Below, in pieces: positions 23,833 to 32,855 of a stretch of DNA of 64,000 bases. The DNA is from CAZLIC01 sp964559535 (lineage in GTDB: Bacteria > Pseudomonadota > Alphaproteobacteria > Rhodobacterales > Rhodobacteraceae): contig CAZLIC010000011.1 in the NCBI GenBank assembly GCA_964559535.1, forward strand, positions 17,289 through 81,288. Reading direction: 5' to 3'. Numbering within the stretch: the first letter of the stretch is position 1; every line of letters begins with the position of its first letter. Position numbers and translations under genes: made by a program. Below the pieces are notes generated by a model. The model ran no database searches. It had not been told where the DNA came from and worked only from the letters and a program-made list of their open reading frames with translations.

Positions 23833-24604
23833 CCTGTCGCTGCTGCTGGACGCGGCCGAACACGCCGGGCGCATCGCGCTGCGGTACTGGCGCCGCGCGC
23901 CCAAGGCCTGGAAGAAAGGCGACGACAGCCCGGTGACCGAGGCCGACATGGCGGTGAACCGCATGCTTCAGGCCGACCTGCTGGCGGCACGCCCCGGCTA
24001 TGGCTGGCTGTCCGAGGAAACGCCCGACAATGACGTCCGCCTTTCGCACGACCGCGTGTTCGTGGTGGACCCCATCGACGGCACGCGGGCCTTCATCGCC
24101 GGGGAAACCGCCTTTTCGCATGCGCTGGCCGTGGTGGAAAACGGCGTGCCGGTAGCGGGTGTGGTGCACCTGCCCGCGCTGGGGGTCACCTATGCCGCCG
24201 TGGCGGGCGGGGACGCCACGCGCAACGGGGCCGTGCTGGCCTGTTCCTCCACCGCCAGCCCGGACGGCGCCTCGGCGCTGATGTCTTCGGCGGTGCTTGC
24301 GGCAGAGCACTGGCCTGGAGGCGTGCCGGGGCTGCGGCGGCATTTCCGCGCCTCGCTGGCCTGGCGGTTCTGCCTGGTGGCCGATGCGTCCTTTGATGCG
24401 CTCTTGACGGTGCGCCCGGCCTGGGAATGGGACATCGCCGCAGGCGCGCTGATCGCCGAACGCGCGGGCGCCGTGGTCAGCGATGCGGCCGGGCAGCCGA
24501 TGACCTTCAACCGGCCCATGCCACAGGCAGAAGGGGTCATCGTGGCCGGGCCACCGCTGCACGGCGCGCTGATGGCGCGGCGGCCGGGTGCACCGCATCT
24601 GTAG
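23819..24604 (+). CDS. Inositol monophosphatase-family phosphatase, CysQ-like
   Basis: 261 residues with both signature motifs: DPIDGTRAFIAG (metal-binding) and WEWDIAAG (C-terminal Asp), plus the SEETPD Glu site. Family members dephosphorylate 3'-phosphoadenosine-5'-phosphate, inositol monophosphate or histidinol phosphate; CysQ is the usual neighbour assignment after TldE in this group. The start is TTG 23819, overlapping the tldE stop by 14 bases, as no ATG or GTG is in frame near the conserved N-terminus. A 12-bp palindrome at 24599-24610 overlaps the stop codon. Confidence 0.8.
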   Translation: MPGNDLSLLLDAAEHAGRIALRYWRRAPKAWKKGDDSPVTEADMAVNRMLQADLLAARPGYGWLSEETPDNDVRLSHDRVFVVDPIDGTRAFIAGETAFSHALAVVENGVPVAGVVHLPALGVTYAAVAGGDATRNGAVLACSSTASPDGASALMSSAVLAAEHWPGGVPGLRRHFRASLAWRFCLVADASFDALLTVRPAWEWDIAAGALIAERAGAVVSDAAGQPMTFNRPMPQAEGVIVAGPPLHGALMARRPGAPHL

Positions 24605-24646
24605 CTACAGCAGAGCTACGGAAACCCTACGCGAACACGCCGCAGG

Positions 24647-25939
24647 TCATACGGTCACCTCGCGCGCCACCTGCGCCCCTACCCCGAACACCCGCTTGTA
24701 GCGCGCAATCTGGTCCTCCGGCCCCATGGCCTTGACCGGATTGTCCGACAGCTTGACCGTGGGCCGCCCGTCGGCAGCCACCGCCTTGCACACCAGACTG
24801 AACGGCGCCAGCGCGTCGCCATCCGTCAAACCGTTGAAATCATTTGTCAGCATGGTGCCCCAGCCAAAGCTGACCCGCACACGGCCCGCAAACCGCGCGT
24901 GCAATTCCAGGATCTTGTCCACATCCAGCCCGTCGGAAAAGATCACCAGCTTGGTCGCCGGATCCTCGCCCCGTTCGGTCCACCAGGCAATCGCCGTCTC
25001 GGCTCCCTCGGCCGGATCGCCACTGTCAATCCGTATCCCGGTCCACTTCGCCAACCAGTCCGGGGCACGGGCCAAAAACCCTTTTGTTCCAAAGGTATCC
25101 GGCAGGATGATGCGCAGGTTTCCGTCATGCTCCTCATGCCAGTCGGCCAAAACCTGATACGGCGCCTGCGCCAGTTCCGCGTCAGTCTCGGCCAGCGCCG
25201 CATAGACCATCGGCAACTCGTGCGCGTTGGTCCCGATCGCCTCGATATCCCGCCGCTGCGCGATCAGGCAGTTCGATGTCCCCGCAAATCGCCCCTCCAG
25301 CCCCTCCATCATCGCCTGCACGCACCAGTCCTGCCACATGAACCCGTGCCGCCTGCGGGTGCCGAAATCGGCAATCCGCAAGCCCTCTATCGACTTGAGA
25401 CGGCTGATCTTTTCCCAAAGCTTGGCCATCGCGCGGGCATACAGCACCTGCAGTTCGAACCGCCCCATGGTGCCCAGCACCGCGCGCGACCGCAGCTCCA
25501 TCAGCACCGCCAGCGCCGGAATCTCCCACAGCATCACTTCGGGCCACTTGCCCTCGAAAGTCAGCTCGTACTGCCCGTCCCGGCGTTCCAGATGGTAGGG
25601 CGGCAGGCGCAGCGACTCGAACCATTCCATGAAATCTGGGCGGAACATCTGCCGCTTGCCGTAAAACATGTTGCCGCGCAGCCAGGTGCTCTCGCCCCGC
25701 GTCAGCCGCAGGGACCGCACGTGGTCCAGCTGTTCGCGCAACTCGCCTTCGTCCACCAGTTCGGCCAGCCTGATGCGGCGTGACCGGTTGATCAGGCTGA
25801 AGGTCACCGTCGTGTCCGGCTTGTTGCGGAAAATCGATTGGCACATCAACAGCTTGTAGAAATCGGTATCGATCAGCGACCGGACGATCGGGTCGATCTT
25901 CCACCGATGGTTCCAGACGCGCGTGGCGATATCAACCAT
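24647..25939 (-). CDS. pncB: Nicotinate phosphoribosyltransferase
   Basis: 430 residues. Conserved N-terminal IDTDFYKLLMCQSI, the segment RIADFGTRRRHGF, and the phosphorylatable His in GTNAHELPMVYAAL, followed by IRIDSGDP. Converts nicotinate and PRPP, with ATP, to nicotinate mononucleotide in NAD salvage. ATG 25939 is preceded by GGAGGG 7 bases upstream, whereas the open frame extends further. PncA is encoded 5 kb away on the same strand, so the complete nicotinamide deamidation and re-use pair is in the window. Divergent from the YqiJ-like gene. Confidence 0.93.
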   Translation of the reverse strand: MVDIATRVWNHRWKIDPIVRSLIDTDFYKLLMCQSIFRNKPDTTVTFSLINRSRRIRLAELVDEGELREQLDHVRSLRLTRGESTWLRGNMFYGKRQMFRPDFMEWFESLRLPPYHLERRDGQYELTFEGKWPEVMLWEIPALAVLMELRSRAVLGTMGRFELQVLYARAMAKLWEKISRLKSIEGLRIADFGTRRRHGFMWQDWCVQAMMEGLEGRFAGTSNCLIAQRRDIEAIGTNAHELPMVYAALAETDAELAQAPYQVLADWHEEHDGNLRIILPDTFGTKGFLARAPDWLAKWTGIRIDSGDPAEGAETAIAWWTERGEDPATKLVIFSDGLDVDKILELHARFAGRVRVSFGWGTMLTNDFNGLTDGDALAPFSLVCKAVAADGRPTVKLSDNPVKAMGPEDQIARYKRVFGVGAQVAREVTV

Positions 25940-26091
25940 GACCGGCCCTCCCTTCGCGGCAGTGAAACCGCGCCGTGCGGGATGTGCAAGCGCACAGTGC
26001 GACGCCCAGGGTTCCGATTGCGGCTCTGCAGGCATTGCGTGACAGGGCGCCACCACCAATATTGCGGTAACGCGTCCGTGTGGAGGGAAAG

Positions 26092-26799
26092 GTGATCGCA
26101 ACGCTGCTGTCGGCGCCCAACCTGCCCTTCAGCCTGGCGCTGGGCCTGCTGTTCGGCCTTTTGGTGCTGGAACTTGTGGCGCTTCTTCTGGGCGCAAGCG
26201 TCTTTGCCCCCGATGATGCGGTGCCCGAGGTCGGGGCCGACCCCACCTTCGACCTGCCCGCCGATGCCGAGCCGGACCTGTCCGCGCTGCTGGCCGCCAG
26301 TGACGGCGTTGACACCGGCCCGCCCGCTGACACGCCCGACGGCGGCACGGCCATGTCGCTTCTGGGTCTGGGCCGGGTGCCCTTTGCCATCTGGCTTGCG
26401 GCACTTCTTCTGGGCTTCGGCCTGTCGGGCCTTGCGGTGCAGGCCATGTCCGGCGGCATCCTGCCTGCCGCGCTGGCGGCCCTGCCTGCGGCGGCGGCAG
26501 GCCTGTTCACGGCGCGCGGCGTGGCCGGGGTTCTGGGTGGCCTTGTCAAGCCGAACGAAACCACGGCCACCGGCCCGCAGTTCATGGGTGGCCTGCGCGG
26601 CGTGGTCACGCAAGGCACGGCCCGGCGCGATGCCGCGGCCGAGGTGCGGCTGCGCGACCGGCACGGCAACATCCACTACCAGCGCTGCGAACCCTTCCGC
26701 GACACCGACGTGATTGCCGAGGGCACCGAGGTGCTGACGCTGCGCGAACGCGCGCCGGGCGGCGGCTGGCACCTGCGCATCCTGCCCATCCCCTCATGA
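26092..26799 (+). CDS. YqiJ-family membrane protein
   Basis: 235 residues. Membrane helix at 10-35 (LPFSLALGLLFGLLVLELVALLL), a Pro/Asp-rich loop, helices at about 100-150, and a C-terminal OB-like soluble domain (GLRGVVTQGTARRDA, then HIHYQRCEPF-like region). GTG 26092 follows GGAGGG. In Escherichia coli yqiJ precedes the flotillin gene yqiK, and the same order is found here, with the flotillin ATG 22 bases after this stop. It probably helps anchor or organise the flotillin assembly. Confidence 0.8.
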   Translation: MIATLLSAPNLPFSLALGLLFGLLVLELVALLLGASVFAPDDAVPEVGADPTFDLPADAEPDLSALLAASDGVDTGPPADTPDGGTAMSLLGLGRVPFAIWLAALLLGFGLSGLAVQAMSGGILPAALAALPAAAAGLFTARGVAGVLGGLVKPNETTATGPQFMGGLRGVVTQGTARRDAAAEVRLRDRHGNIHYQRCEPFRDTDVIAEGTEVLTLRERAPGGGWHLRILPIPS

Positions 26800-26821
26800 C
26801 ACCCCCGAAAGGCCTGCTGCC

Positions 26822-28456
26822 ATGCCACTGAACTTCTTCGCGATTCTGATCGGCTCGATCCTTGCGTTCTTCGTTCTGGTGGGCCTGATCCTGGGCCGCC
26901 TGTACCGCCGCGCCACGCGCGAGGTGTCGCTGGTGAAAACCGGCGCGGGTGGCAAGCGGGTGATCATGGACGGCGGCTCGATCATCATTCCGCTGCTGCA
27001 CGAAGTGGCCCGGGTGAACATGAAGACCCTGCGGCTGGAGGTGCGGCGCGCGGCCGAAGCGGCGCTGATCACCAAGGACCGCATGCGCGTCGATGTGGGC
27101 GCCGAGTTCTACGTCTCGGTGCAGGCGACCGACGAAGGCATCGCGCGCGCCGCGCAGACACTGGGCGAGAAGACCTTCAACGTCGATGCGCTGCGCGAGA
27201 TGATCGAGGGCAAGCTGATCGACGGACTGCGCGCCGTGGCCGCCCGGATGACGATGGACGAGTTGCACGAGAACCGCACCAACTTCGTGCAAGAGGTGCA
27301 GAATGCGGTGTCGAACGACCTTCTGAAGAACGGTCTGGAGCTGGAAAGCGTGTCGCTGACCGCGCTGGACCAGACCCCCTTCGAGGCGCTGGATGAGAAC
27401 AACGCCTTCAACGCCGTCGGCATGCGCAAGCTGGCCGAGGTGATTGCCACGTCCAAGAAAGAGCGCGCGCAGATCGACGCCGAGGCCGAGGTTTCGGTGC
27501 GCCGGTCGGCGATGGAGGCCGAGCGGCTGAAGATGCAGATCGACCGCGAGCAGGAAGAGGCCCGCATCGCCCGCGAGCAGGAAGTGGAACTCTTGAAGGC
27601 CGCGCAGGTGGCCGAGATCGCGCGTTCGCGCGAACTGTCGGAATCCGAGAAGGAACGCGCCCGCATCCGCCGCGAGCAGGAGATCAAGGAGGCCGAGATC
27701 GCCCGCGCCCGTGCCGTGGACGAGGCGCAGATCAAGAAGGAACGCGAGATTGAGGTCGCCAACCAGGAACGGCAGATCGCGATTTCGCAGAAGTCCGAAG
27801 AGGAAAGCCGCGCCCGCGCTTCGGCCGACACGGCGCGGGCCGAAGCCACGAAGGCGGCCGAAGCCATCGAGACGGCCCGCGCGGTGGCCGGTGCCGAGCG
27901 GCAGAAACAGATCGTGCTGATCGAGGCCGCGCGCGAGGCCGAACGCGAGGCGACGAAGATGCGTCTTTCCGCGGCCGCCGAACGCGCTGCGGCCGAAGAC
28001 CGCGCTGCCGCGGTCCGCGAAGAGGCGCAGGGCGAGGCGGACGCCATGACGATCCGCGCCGAGGCCAAGAAAAAGGACCTGCTGGCCGAGGCGGAGGGGC
28101 GGCAGGCGCTGGCCAATTCGGAAAACACGCTGTCCAACGAAATCATCGGCATGCGCATCGCGCTGGCGCGGCTGGAGGCGATGCCGAAGATCGTGGCCGA
28201 GATGGTGAAGCCGGCCGAGAAGATCGAATCGATCCGAATCAACCAGATCAGCGGGTTGGGCAGCGCTGGCGGAGGCGGAGGAGAGGCGGCGAAGGCGCCG
28301 GTGAACCAGGCGTTTGACGCGATGCTGGGGGCTGCACTGCAACTGCCCGCCATGCGCAAGCTGGGCGAGGAGATCGGCATGAACTTCGAGGGTGGCCTGG
28401 GCGGGATGCTGGACGATGCGGCGGGCGACAAGCCCGGCAAGCCGCCGGCAGGCTGA
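26822..28456 (+). CDS. Flotillin-family (SPFH/band 7) protein, YqiK-like
   Basis: 544 residues. One N-terminal membrane helix (about residues 5-25), the SPFH domain at about 35-210 with KRVIMDGGSIIIPLLHE, then a very long Glu/Arg/Ala-rich coiled coil at about 220-430 and a flexible C-terminal tail ending in Pro/Gly/Lys. Flotillins scaffold membrane microdomains and help organise signalling and secretion complexes. It is paired with the YqiJ-like membrane protein. The length matches YqiK. Confidence 0.92.
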   Translation: MPLNFFAILIGSILAFFVLVGLILGRLYRRATREVSLVKTGAGGKRVIMDGGSIIIPLLHEVARVNMKTLRLEVRRAAEAALITKDRMRVDVGAEFYVSVQATDEGIARAAQTLGEKTFNVDALREMIEGKLIDGLRAVAARMTMDELHENRTNFVQEVQNAVSNDLLKNGLELESVSLTALDQTPFEALDENNAFNAVGMRKLAEVIATSKKERAQIDAEAEVSVRRSAMEAERLKMQIDREQEEARIAREQEVELLKAAQVAEIARSRELSESEKERARIRREQEIKEAEIARARAVDEAQIKKEREIEVANQERQIAISQKSEEESRARASADTARAEATKAAEAIETARAVAGAERQKQIVLIEAAREAEREATKMRLSAAAERAAAEDRAAAVREEAQGEADAMTIRAEAKKKDLLAEAEGRQALANSENTLSNEIIGMRIALARLEAMPKIVAEMVKPAEKIESIRINQISGLGSAGGGGGEAAKAPVNQAFDAMLGAALQLPAMRKLGEEIGMNFEGGLGGMLDDAAGDKPGKPPAG

Positions 28457-28507
28457 CAGGACACTGAGCATTCGGTGACTCCACGCTGGCCGCACACACC
28501 GCATGCC

Positions 28508-28526
28508 CCGGCCGCATGTCGGCCGG
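28508..28526. terminator. GC hairpin between convergent flotillin and kinase genes
   Basis: CCGGCCG (28508-28514) pairs with CGGCCGG (28520-28526) around a 5-base loop, in the 250-bp gap between two gene ends. No U-tract is evident, so termination is inferred from position only. Confidence 0.35.
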
Positions 28527-28706
28527 ACAATGCGACTTTGCGGGCCAGAACACCCCCCGGGTTGGCCGAAGGCTGACCCCCGGGCCGACCCCACGCCGGA
28601 AATCCGCAGGCCGGACCGGCCGGGCCTCGCAGGCCCCCAAAGCCCCGGCTGGCTGGCGCGGGCGGCAAGCGGCGTTCCCGCCACCGGGGTACGGCGGCAG
28701 GCCGCG

Positions 28707-30983
28707 TCAGGCCGCCTGGATCAGGAACCGTCCGATCCGGTCGTACAGCGCCTCGCGCCGCACCGGCTTGGGCAGGAAATCGTCGCCTCCGGCGCTTTCG
28801 CAGGCCGCCCGGTCCTCGGCAAAGGCGTTGGCGGTGACCACGAGGATCGGGCAGCGCGGCCAGCCGCGGGCGTGTTCCTGTTCGCGGATCGCGCGGATTG
28901 CGGCAAGCCCGTCCATCACCGGCATCTGGATGTCCATCAGGACCAGATCGGGCGGCGCGTTGCCATAGGCGGCGACCGCTTCGGCCCCATTCTCGGCCTC
29001 GGTCAGCAAGAGCGACAAAGGTTCCAGCAGTCGGCGCAGGATCAGCCGGTTCGTTCGGTTGTCCTCGGCCACGAGAACCCGGCGACCCGTCAGCTTGAGA
29101 AGCGGCTGCGCAAGATCGGCCGCTGGCGTCGCGGCCTGTGTCGAAACCGGCGCGGCTGGCAGCGAGAGCGAGACCACGAAGGTTGCGCCTTTTCCCGCAT
29201 CTGACAGCACGGTGATCCCGCCCCCCATCGCTTGCGCAAGATGACGCGAGATCGACAGGCCAAGGCCGGTGCCGCCGAACTGGCCATGGATCGAGATGTC
29301 GCCCTGGGTGAAGCTGTCGAAGATCGCCTCGTGTCGGTCTGGCGGGATGCCGATGCCGGTATCACGCACCGTCACGCGCAGCGGGATACGCCCGCCCGTC
29401 TCGTCGCCAATTGACAGCGTGACCTCGACGCCACCCGTCGCCGTGAACTTGATGGCGTTGCCGACAAGGTTCACCAGAATTTGCCGCAGCCGCCCTGCAT
29501 CACCCGACAGCCAGACCGGGCCATGCGGAGCACAGGTCAGGCTCAGTCCCTTGGACTGCGCAACCGGTAGGGCAAGCCGCGCAACGGCCTCGGTCAGTGC
29601 CGCGGCATCGAAAGGCTCTGCCGCCAGCCGCAACGCTCCGCTCTGGATCTGCGACAGGTCGAGGATGTCGGAGATCAGGGCGAGCAGGGTCTGGCCCGAA
29701 TCGCGGATCGCAGTGACGCATTCGGCCTGGTCGGGCGACAGCGACGAGGCAGCCAGCACGTCGGCCATCGCCACCACACCATTGAGGGGGGTGCGGATCT
29801 CATGGCTCATGGTGGCCAGGAACCGTGTCTTCGCCTCTGCCGCGGCCTCGGCCCTGATCCGCGCCTCGGCCAGTTCGGCGGCATGGGTTCGGGCAGCGGT
29901 CACATCACGTTCGACCTGTACGGTCATGGCCAGGCTCCCGTCGGGATTGAGAATTGGCACAGACGACGTCTCGATCCAGATCGTGCGACCGTCCCGTGTG
30001 CGGTTGCGCAACTCGGCACGGAAGCTGCGCGCCGCCTTTCGGGCAGCAACGATCTCGTCCACCTTGTCGGCATCCAGACAGTCTGGGTTCAGCACCTCGC
30101 CCGGAAACTTGCCCTTCACCTCGTCCAGCGTGAAGCCAAGCGTGCGCGTGAAGGTGGGGTTGACCCAGTCGATCCTGCCGTCCGGCGTGTAGATGATCAC
30201 GATGTCGTTCGCATTCTCGGCCACCAGCGCCAGGCGGCGCGCCTGCGCCTCGCGCAGGGCAAGTTCGGCCGATGACTGTTCCAGCGCGTGCTGATGCCGC
30301 AACAGCTGATGCTCAAACCGCAGTGTTCGCGAAAAGGTCCGGCCGATGAAGCCGATGTAGCCAAGGGCCGAGTAGGCCATCATCGCGCCTGCGATCAGCA
30401 GATAGGCATTCTCGGCCAGCCAGACCGAAGGATGCGGGGCGGCGGCAAGGTCTGCCCAGGTCAGCGCCAGCCACGTCAGACAGAAGACGGCAAGCCGGAC
30501 GTCGGCGGCCGGGCGAAGATAGGGGCGACTGAGGCCTGCGTTGATGATGCCGCCAAAGAGGAAGGCGGTTGAGACGAAGACGATCCCGACGCGTTCGGAC
30601 CCCGTCCAGGCCAAGGCAACGCAGGCCGCGATCGTGGCGGACTGAACCAGCGCGAACAGGATGGTTGCGCGGCGCCAGGCTGCAGGCACCACCCCGGTGC
30701 GGAACCGCCGGTGCAGGTAGGACAGGAACGCGCAATCGACAGCGTCGCCCAGAAAGCCCAGCGCCAGCGTGACAAGGCCAAGTGCGCGGTCTTCCAGCAC
30801 GCCCAGCGCAACCGAGCCCAGCACCGTGAGAACCTGCCGCCCCGGCAGGCCGCGCACCCGCCCGCGGGCATAGCGCAGCAGCAGGCCATTCGCGTCGGAC
30901 CGGGCTTCGAACCGGTGAAGCGCGTCAAGCGTGTTGCTGGTACTTTCGGGCGCGGGCGAGTCGGGCTGCATGTCACAATCCAT
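28707..30983 (-). CDS. Membrane hybrid sensor histidine kinase (PAS-HisKA-HATPase-REC)
   Basis: 758 residues. Residues 50-215 carry about six membrane helices, then a PAS domain at 248-365 (NDIVIIYTPDGRIDWVNPTF), HisKA at 384-450 with the phosphoacceptor His394 in SHEIRTPLNG, an HATPase at 495-610 (NAIKF, DTGIGIP and GTGLGLS) and a C-terminal receiver at 634-753 with Asp684 (LVLMDIQMPVMDG). Hybrid kinases pass phosphate from receiver to a separate Hpt or response regulator; none is adjacent, so its output is not visible. The PAS position suggests sensing of light, redox or a ligand. Start ATG 30983, or 30971; neither has a clear ribosome site. Confidence 0.9.
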   Translation of the reverse strand: MDCDMQPDSPAPESTSNTLDALHRFEARSDANGLLLRYARGRVRGLPGRQVLTVLGSVALGVLEDRALGLVTLALGFLGDAVDCAFLSYLHRRFRTGVVPAAWRRATILFALVQSATIAACVALAWTGSERVGIVFVSTAFLFGGIINAGLSRPYLRPAADVRLAVFCLTWLALTWADLAAAPHPSVWLAENAYLLIAGAMMAYSALGYIGFIGRTFSRTLRFEHQLLRHQHALEQSSAELALREAQARRLALVAENANDIVIIYTPDGRIDWVNPTFTRTLGFTLDEVKGKFPGEVLNPDCLDADKVDEIVAARKAARSFRAELRNRTRDGRTIWIETSSVPILNPDGSLAMTVQVERDVTAARTHAAELAEARIRAEAAAEAKTRFLATMSHEIRTPLNGVVAMADVLAASSLSPDQAECVTAIRDSGQTLLALISDILDLSQIQSGALRLAAEPFDAAALTEAVARLALPVAQSKGLSLTCAPHGPVWLSGDAGRLRQILVNLVGNAIKFTATGGVEVTLSIGDETGGRIPLRVTVRDTGIGIPPDRHEAIFDSFTQGDISIHGQFGGTGLGLSISRHLAQAMGGGITVLSDAGKGATFVVSLSLPAAPVSTQAATPAADLAQPLLKLTGRRVLVAEDNRTNRLILRRLLEPLSLLLTEAENGAEAVAAYGNAPPDLVLMDIQMPVMDGLAAIRAIREQEHARGWPRCPILVVTANAFAEDRAACESAGGDDFLPKPVRREALYDRIGRFLIQAA

Positions 30984-31016
30984 GCAGCCGGGGAATGAAG
31001 AAAGTGCAAACGCCCG

Positions 31017-31622
31017 TCAAACCACGGTAACGCCCGCGTCTTTCATGCCTGCCAGCGCCGCCGCCATGGACCCGCCAAGGTCGATCCCCCGGCACAGGGC
31101 CGGGTCCACGACCACCGCAAAGCCCAGTCGCGCAGCATCAACCGCCGAGAAGTTCACGCAGAAATCCGTGGCCAGCCCCACCAGGGTCACCGCCAAGATG
31201 CCGCGCGTGCGCAGATAACCCTCCAGCCCCGTGGGTGTGGTGCGGTCGTTCTCGAAGAACGCCGAGTAGCTGTCGATGCCGCGGTGGAACCCCTTGCGGA
31301 TCACCATGTCCGCACGGTCGGTGTCCAGCCCGGGATGGAAGGCGGCACCGGGCGTGCCCTGCACGCAGTGGTCGGGCCACAGCGTTTGCGGGCCATAGGG
31401 CATCTCGGCGCTTTCGAACGGGCCCTTGCCGGGGTGCGAGGAGGCAAACGAGGAATGCCCCGGCGGATGCCAGTCCTGCGTCAGCACCACCGCCGCGAAT
31501 TCCGCCATCCGCGCATTGATCCCCGGCACGATCCGGTCGCCCTCGGCCACCGCCAGCGCGCCTCCGGGGCAGAAGTCGTTCTGCACATCGATCACGATCA
31601 GGGCTTCGGTGGCGGGGCGCAT
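31017..31622 (-). CDS. pncA: Nicotinamidase
   Basis: 201 residues of the isochorismatase-like hydrolase family. N-terminal LIVIDVQNDFCPGGAL holds the catalytic Asp (motif DVQNDF) and a metal site is seen in TQDWHPPGHSSF (Asp, His, His). The nucleophilic Cys is in LVGLATDFCVNFSA. Converts nicotinamide to nicotinate, feeding PncB. ATG 31622 has AGGAGA 6 bases upstream; upstream frame extension is not coding. It is placed 33 bp downstream of the kinase start in the same strand direction. Confidence 0.93.
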   Translation of the reverse strand: MRPATEALIVIDVQNDFCPGGALAVAEGDRIVPGINARMAEFAAVVLTQDWHPPGHSSFASSHPGKGPFESAEMPYGPQTLWPDHCVQGTPGAAFHPGLDTDRADMVIRKGFHRGIDSYSAFFENDRTTPTGLEGYLRTRGILAVTLVGLATDFCVNFSAVDAARLGFAVVVDPALCRGIDLGGSMAAALAGMKDAGVTVV

Positions 31623-31730
31623 CGCGGTCTCCTGGCTGTTTTCGTCAGTCTTGGCGTGGAAAGGCCGCCGCGCAAGCCCATCTTGCCACTGGCCCGCCGC
31701 GTTGGCCCCCGCTAGAAGGCGCTTGGCCCA

Positions 31731-32855
31731 GTGAAAGACCGTTCCGTGACCGACCTCACCCCCCTGTCCGACCCGCCCGCGATCCAGCCGCAGCCCGGCA
31801 TCATGGACATCGCGCTGTACGTCGGCGGGTCGGCGCATGTGGCGGGCATTGCGAACGCCGTGAAGCTGTCATCGAACGAAAACCCCTTCGGCCCGTCAGA
31901 CCGGGCCAAGGACGCCTTCGCGCGGTCCGTCCACCAGTTGCACCGCTATCCGTCCACCGACCACCGCGCGCTGCGCGAGGCCATCGGCGAGGTGCACGGG
32001 CTGGACCCCGAGCGCATCATCTGCGGCGTGGGGTCGGACGAGATCATCACCTTCCTGTGCCAGGCCTATGCAGGCCCGGGTGACGAGGTGATCCTTACCG
32101 AACACGGCTTCCTGATGTACCGCATCTCGGCACTGGCGGCGGGGGCCGCGCCGGTGGAGGTGCCCGAGCGGGAGCGGGTCACGGACGTGGACGCGATCCT
32201 TGCCGCCTGCTCGCACCGCACGCGCCTGGTGTTCATCGCCAACCCGAACAACCCCACGGGCACGATGATCCCGCTTGCAGAGCTGGAACGGCTGGCCGAC
32301 GGCCTGCCGCCGCAGGCGATTCTGGTGCTGGACGGCGCCTATGCCGAATACGAGCCGGGTTATGACGGTGGCGCGGCGCTGGCCACCGAACGACCGAACG
32401 TGGTCATGACGCGCACGTTTTCCAAGATTTACGGTCTGGGCGGGCTGCGCATCGGCTGGGGCTATGGGCCGCGGGCGATTGTCGATGTGCTGAACCGCGT
32501 GCGGGGGCCGTTCAACCTGTCGAACACGCAGCTGGATGCGGCCGAGGCCGCGGTGCGCGACCAGGACTGGGTGAACCGCTGCCGCAGCGAGAATGCCCGC
32601 ATGCGCGGCTGGCTGGCGCAGGCGCTGGCCGATCTTGGCATTCCGTCCGACACCAGCCACGCGAACTTCATCCTTGCGCGGTTCGACAGCCCCGAACAGG
32701 CGGCCGACTGCGACAGCTGGCTGAAATCGCAGGGGCTGATCGTGCGGCAGGTGGCTGGCTACAAGCTGCCCGACTGCCTGCGCATCACCATCGGCGACGA
32801 ATCCGCCTGCCGCCGCGTGGCCCACGCGTTGGCCCAGTGGAGGGCGTCAGCATGA
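31731..32855 (+). CDS. hisC: Histidinol-phosphate aminotransferase family (HisC-like)
   Basis: 374 residues, PLP aminotransferase fold type [13 protein letters not shown], then NPNNPTGT, and the PLP Lys in [17 protein letters not shown]. The gene overlaps a TyrA-type dehydrogenase by 4 bases, so its role may be in phenylalanine/tyrosine synthesis (HisC2/aromatic aminotransferase) as well as or instead of histidine. Start GTG 31731; GTG 31746 is possible. The 3' end overlap (ATGA) points to coupled translation. Confidence 0.87.
   Translation: MKDRSVTDLTPLSDPPAIQPQPGIMDIALYVGGSAHVAGIANAVKLSSNENPFGPSDRAKDAFARSVHQLHRYPSTDHRALREAIGEVHGLDPERIICGVGSDEIITFLCQAYAGPGDEVILTEHGFLMYRISALAAGAAPVEVPERERVTDVDAILAACSHRTRLVFIANPNNPTGTMIPLAELERLADGLPPQAILVLDGAYAEYEPGYDGGAALATERPNVVMTRTFSKIYGLGGLRIGWGYGPRAIVDVLNRVRGPFNLSNTQLDAAEAAVRDQDWVNRCRSENARMRGWLAQALADLGIPSDTSHANFILARFDSPEQAADCDSWLKSQGLIVRQVAGYKLPDCLRITIGDESACRRVAHALAQWRASA

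Noticed and set aside
22057..23964. Minus-strand frame opposite tldE
   Set aside because: Gly/Ala/Arg-rich shadow of a recognised gene, with no start signal.
30841..30920. T-loop-like GTTCGAA sequences suggesting a tRNA
   Set aside because: Inside the kinase coding sequence with no acceptor or anticodon stems; same for other TTCGA occurrences.
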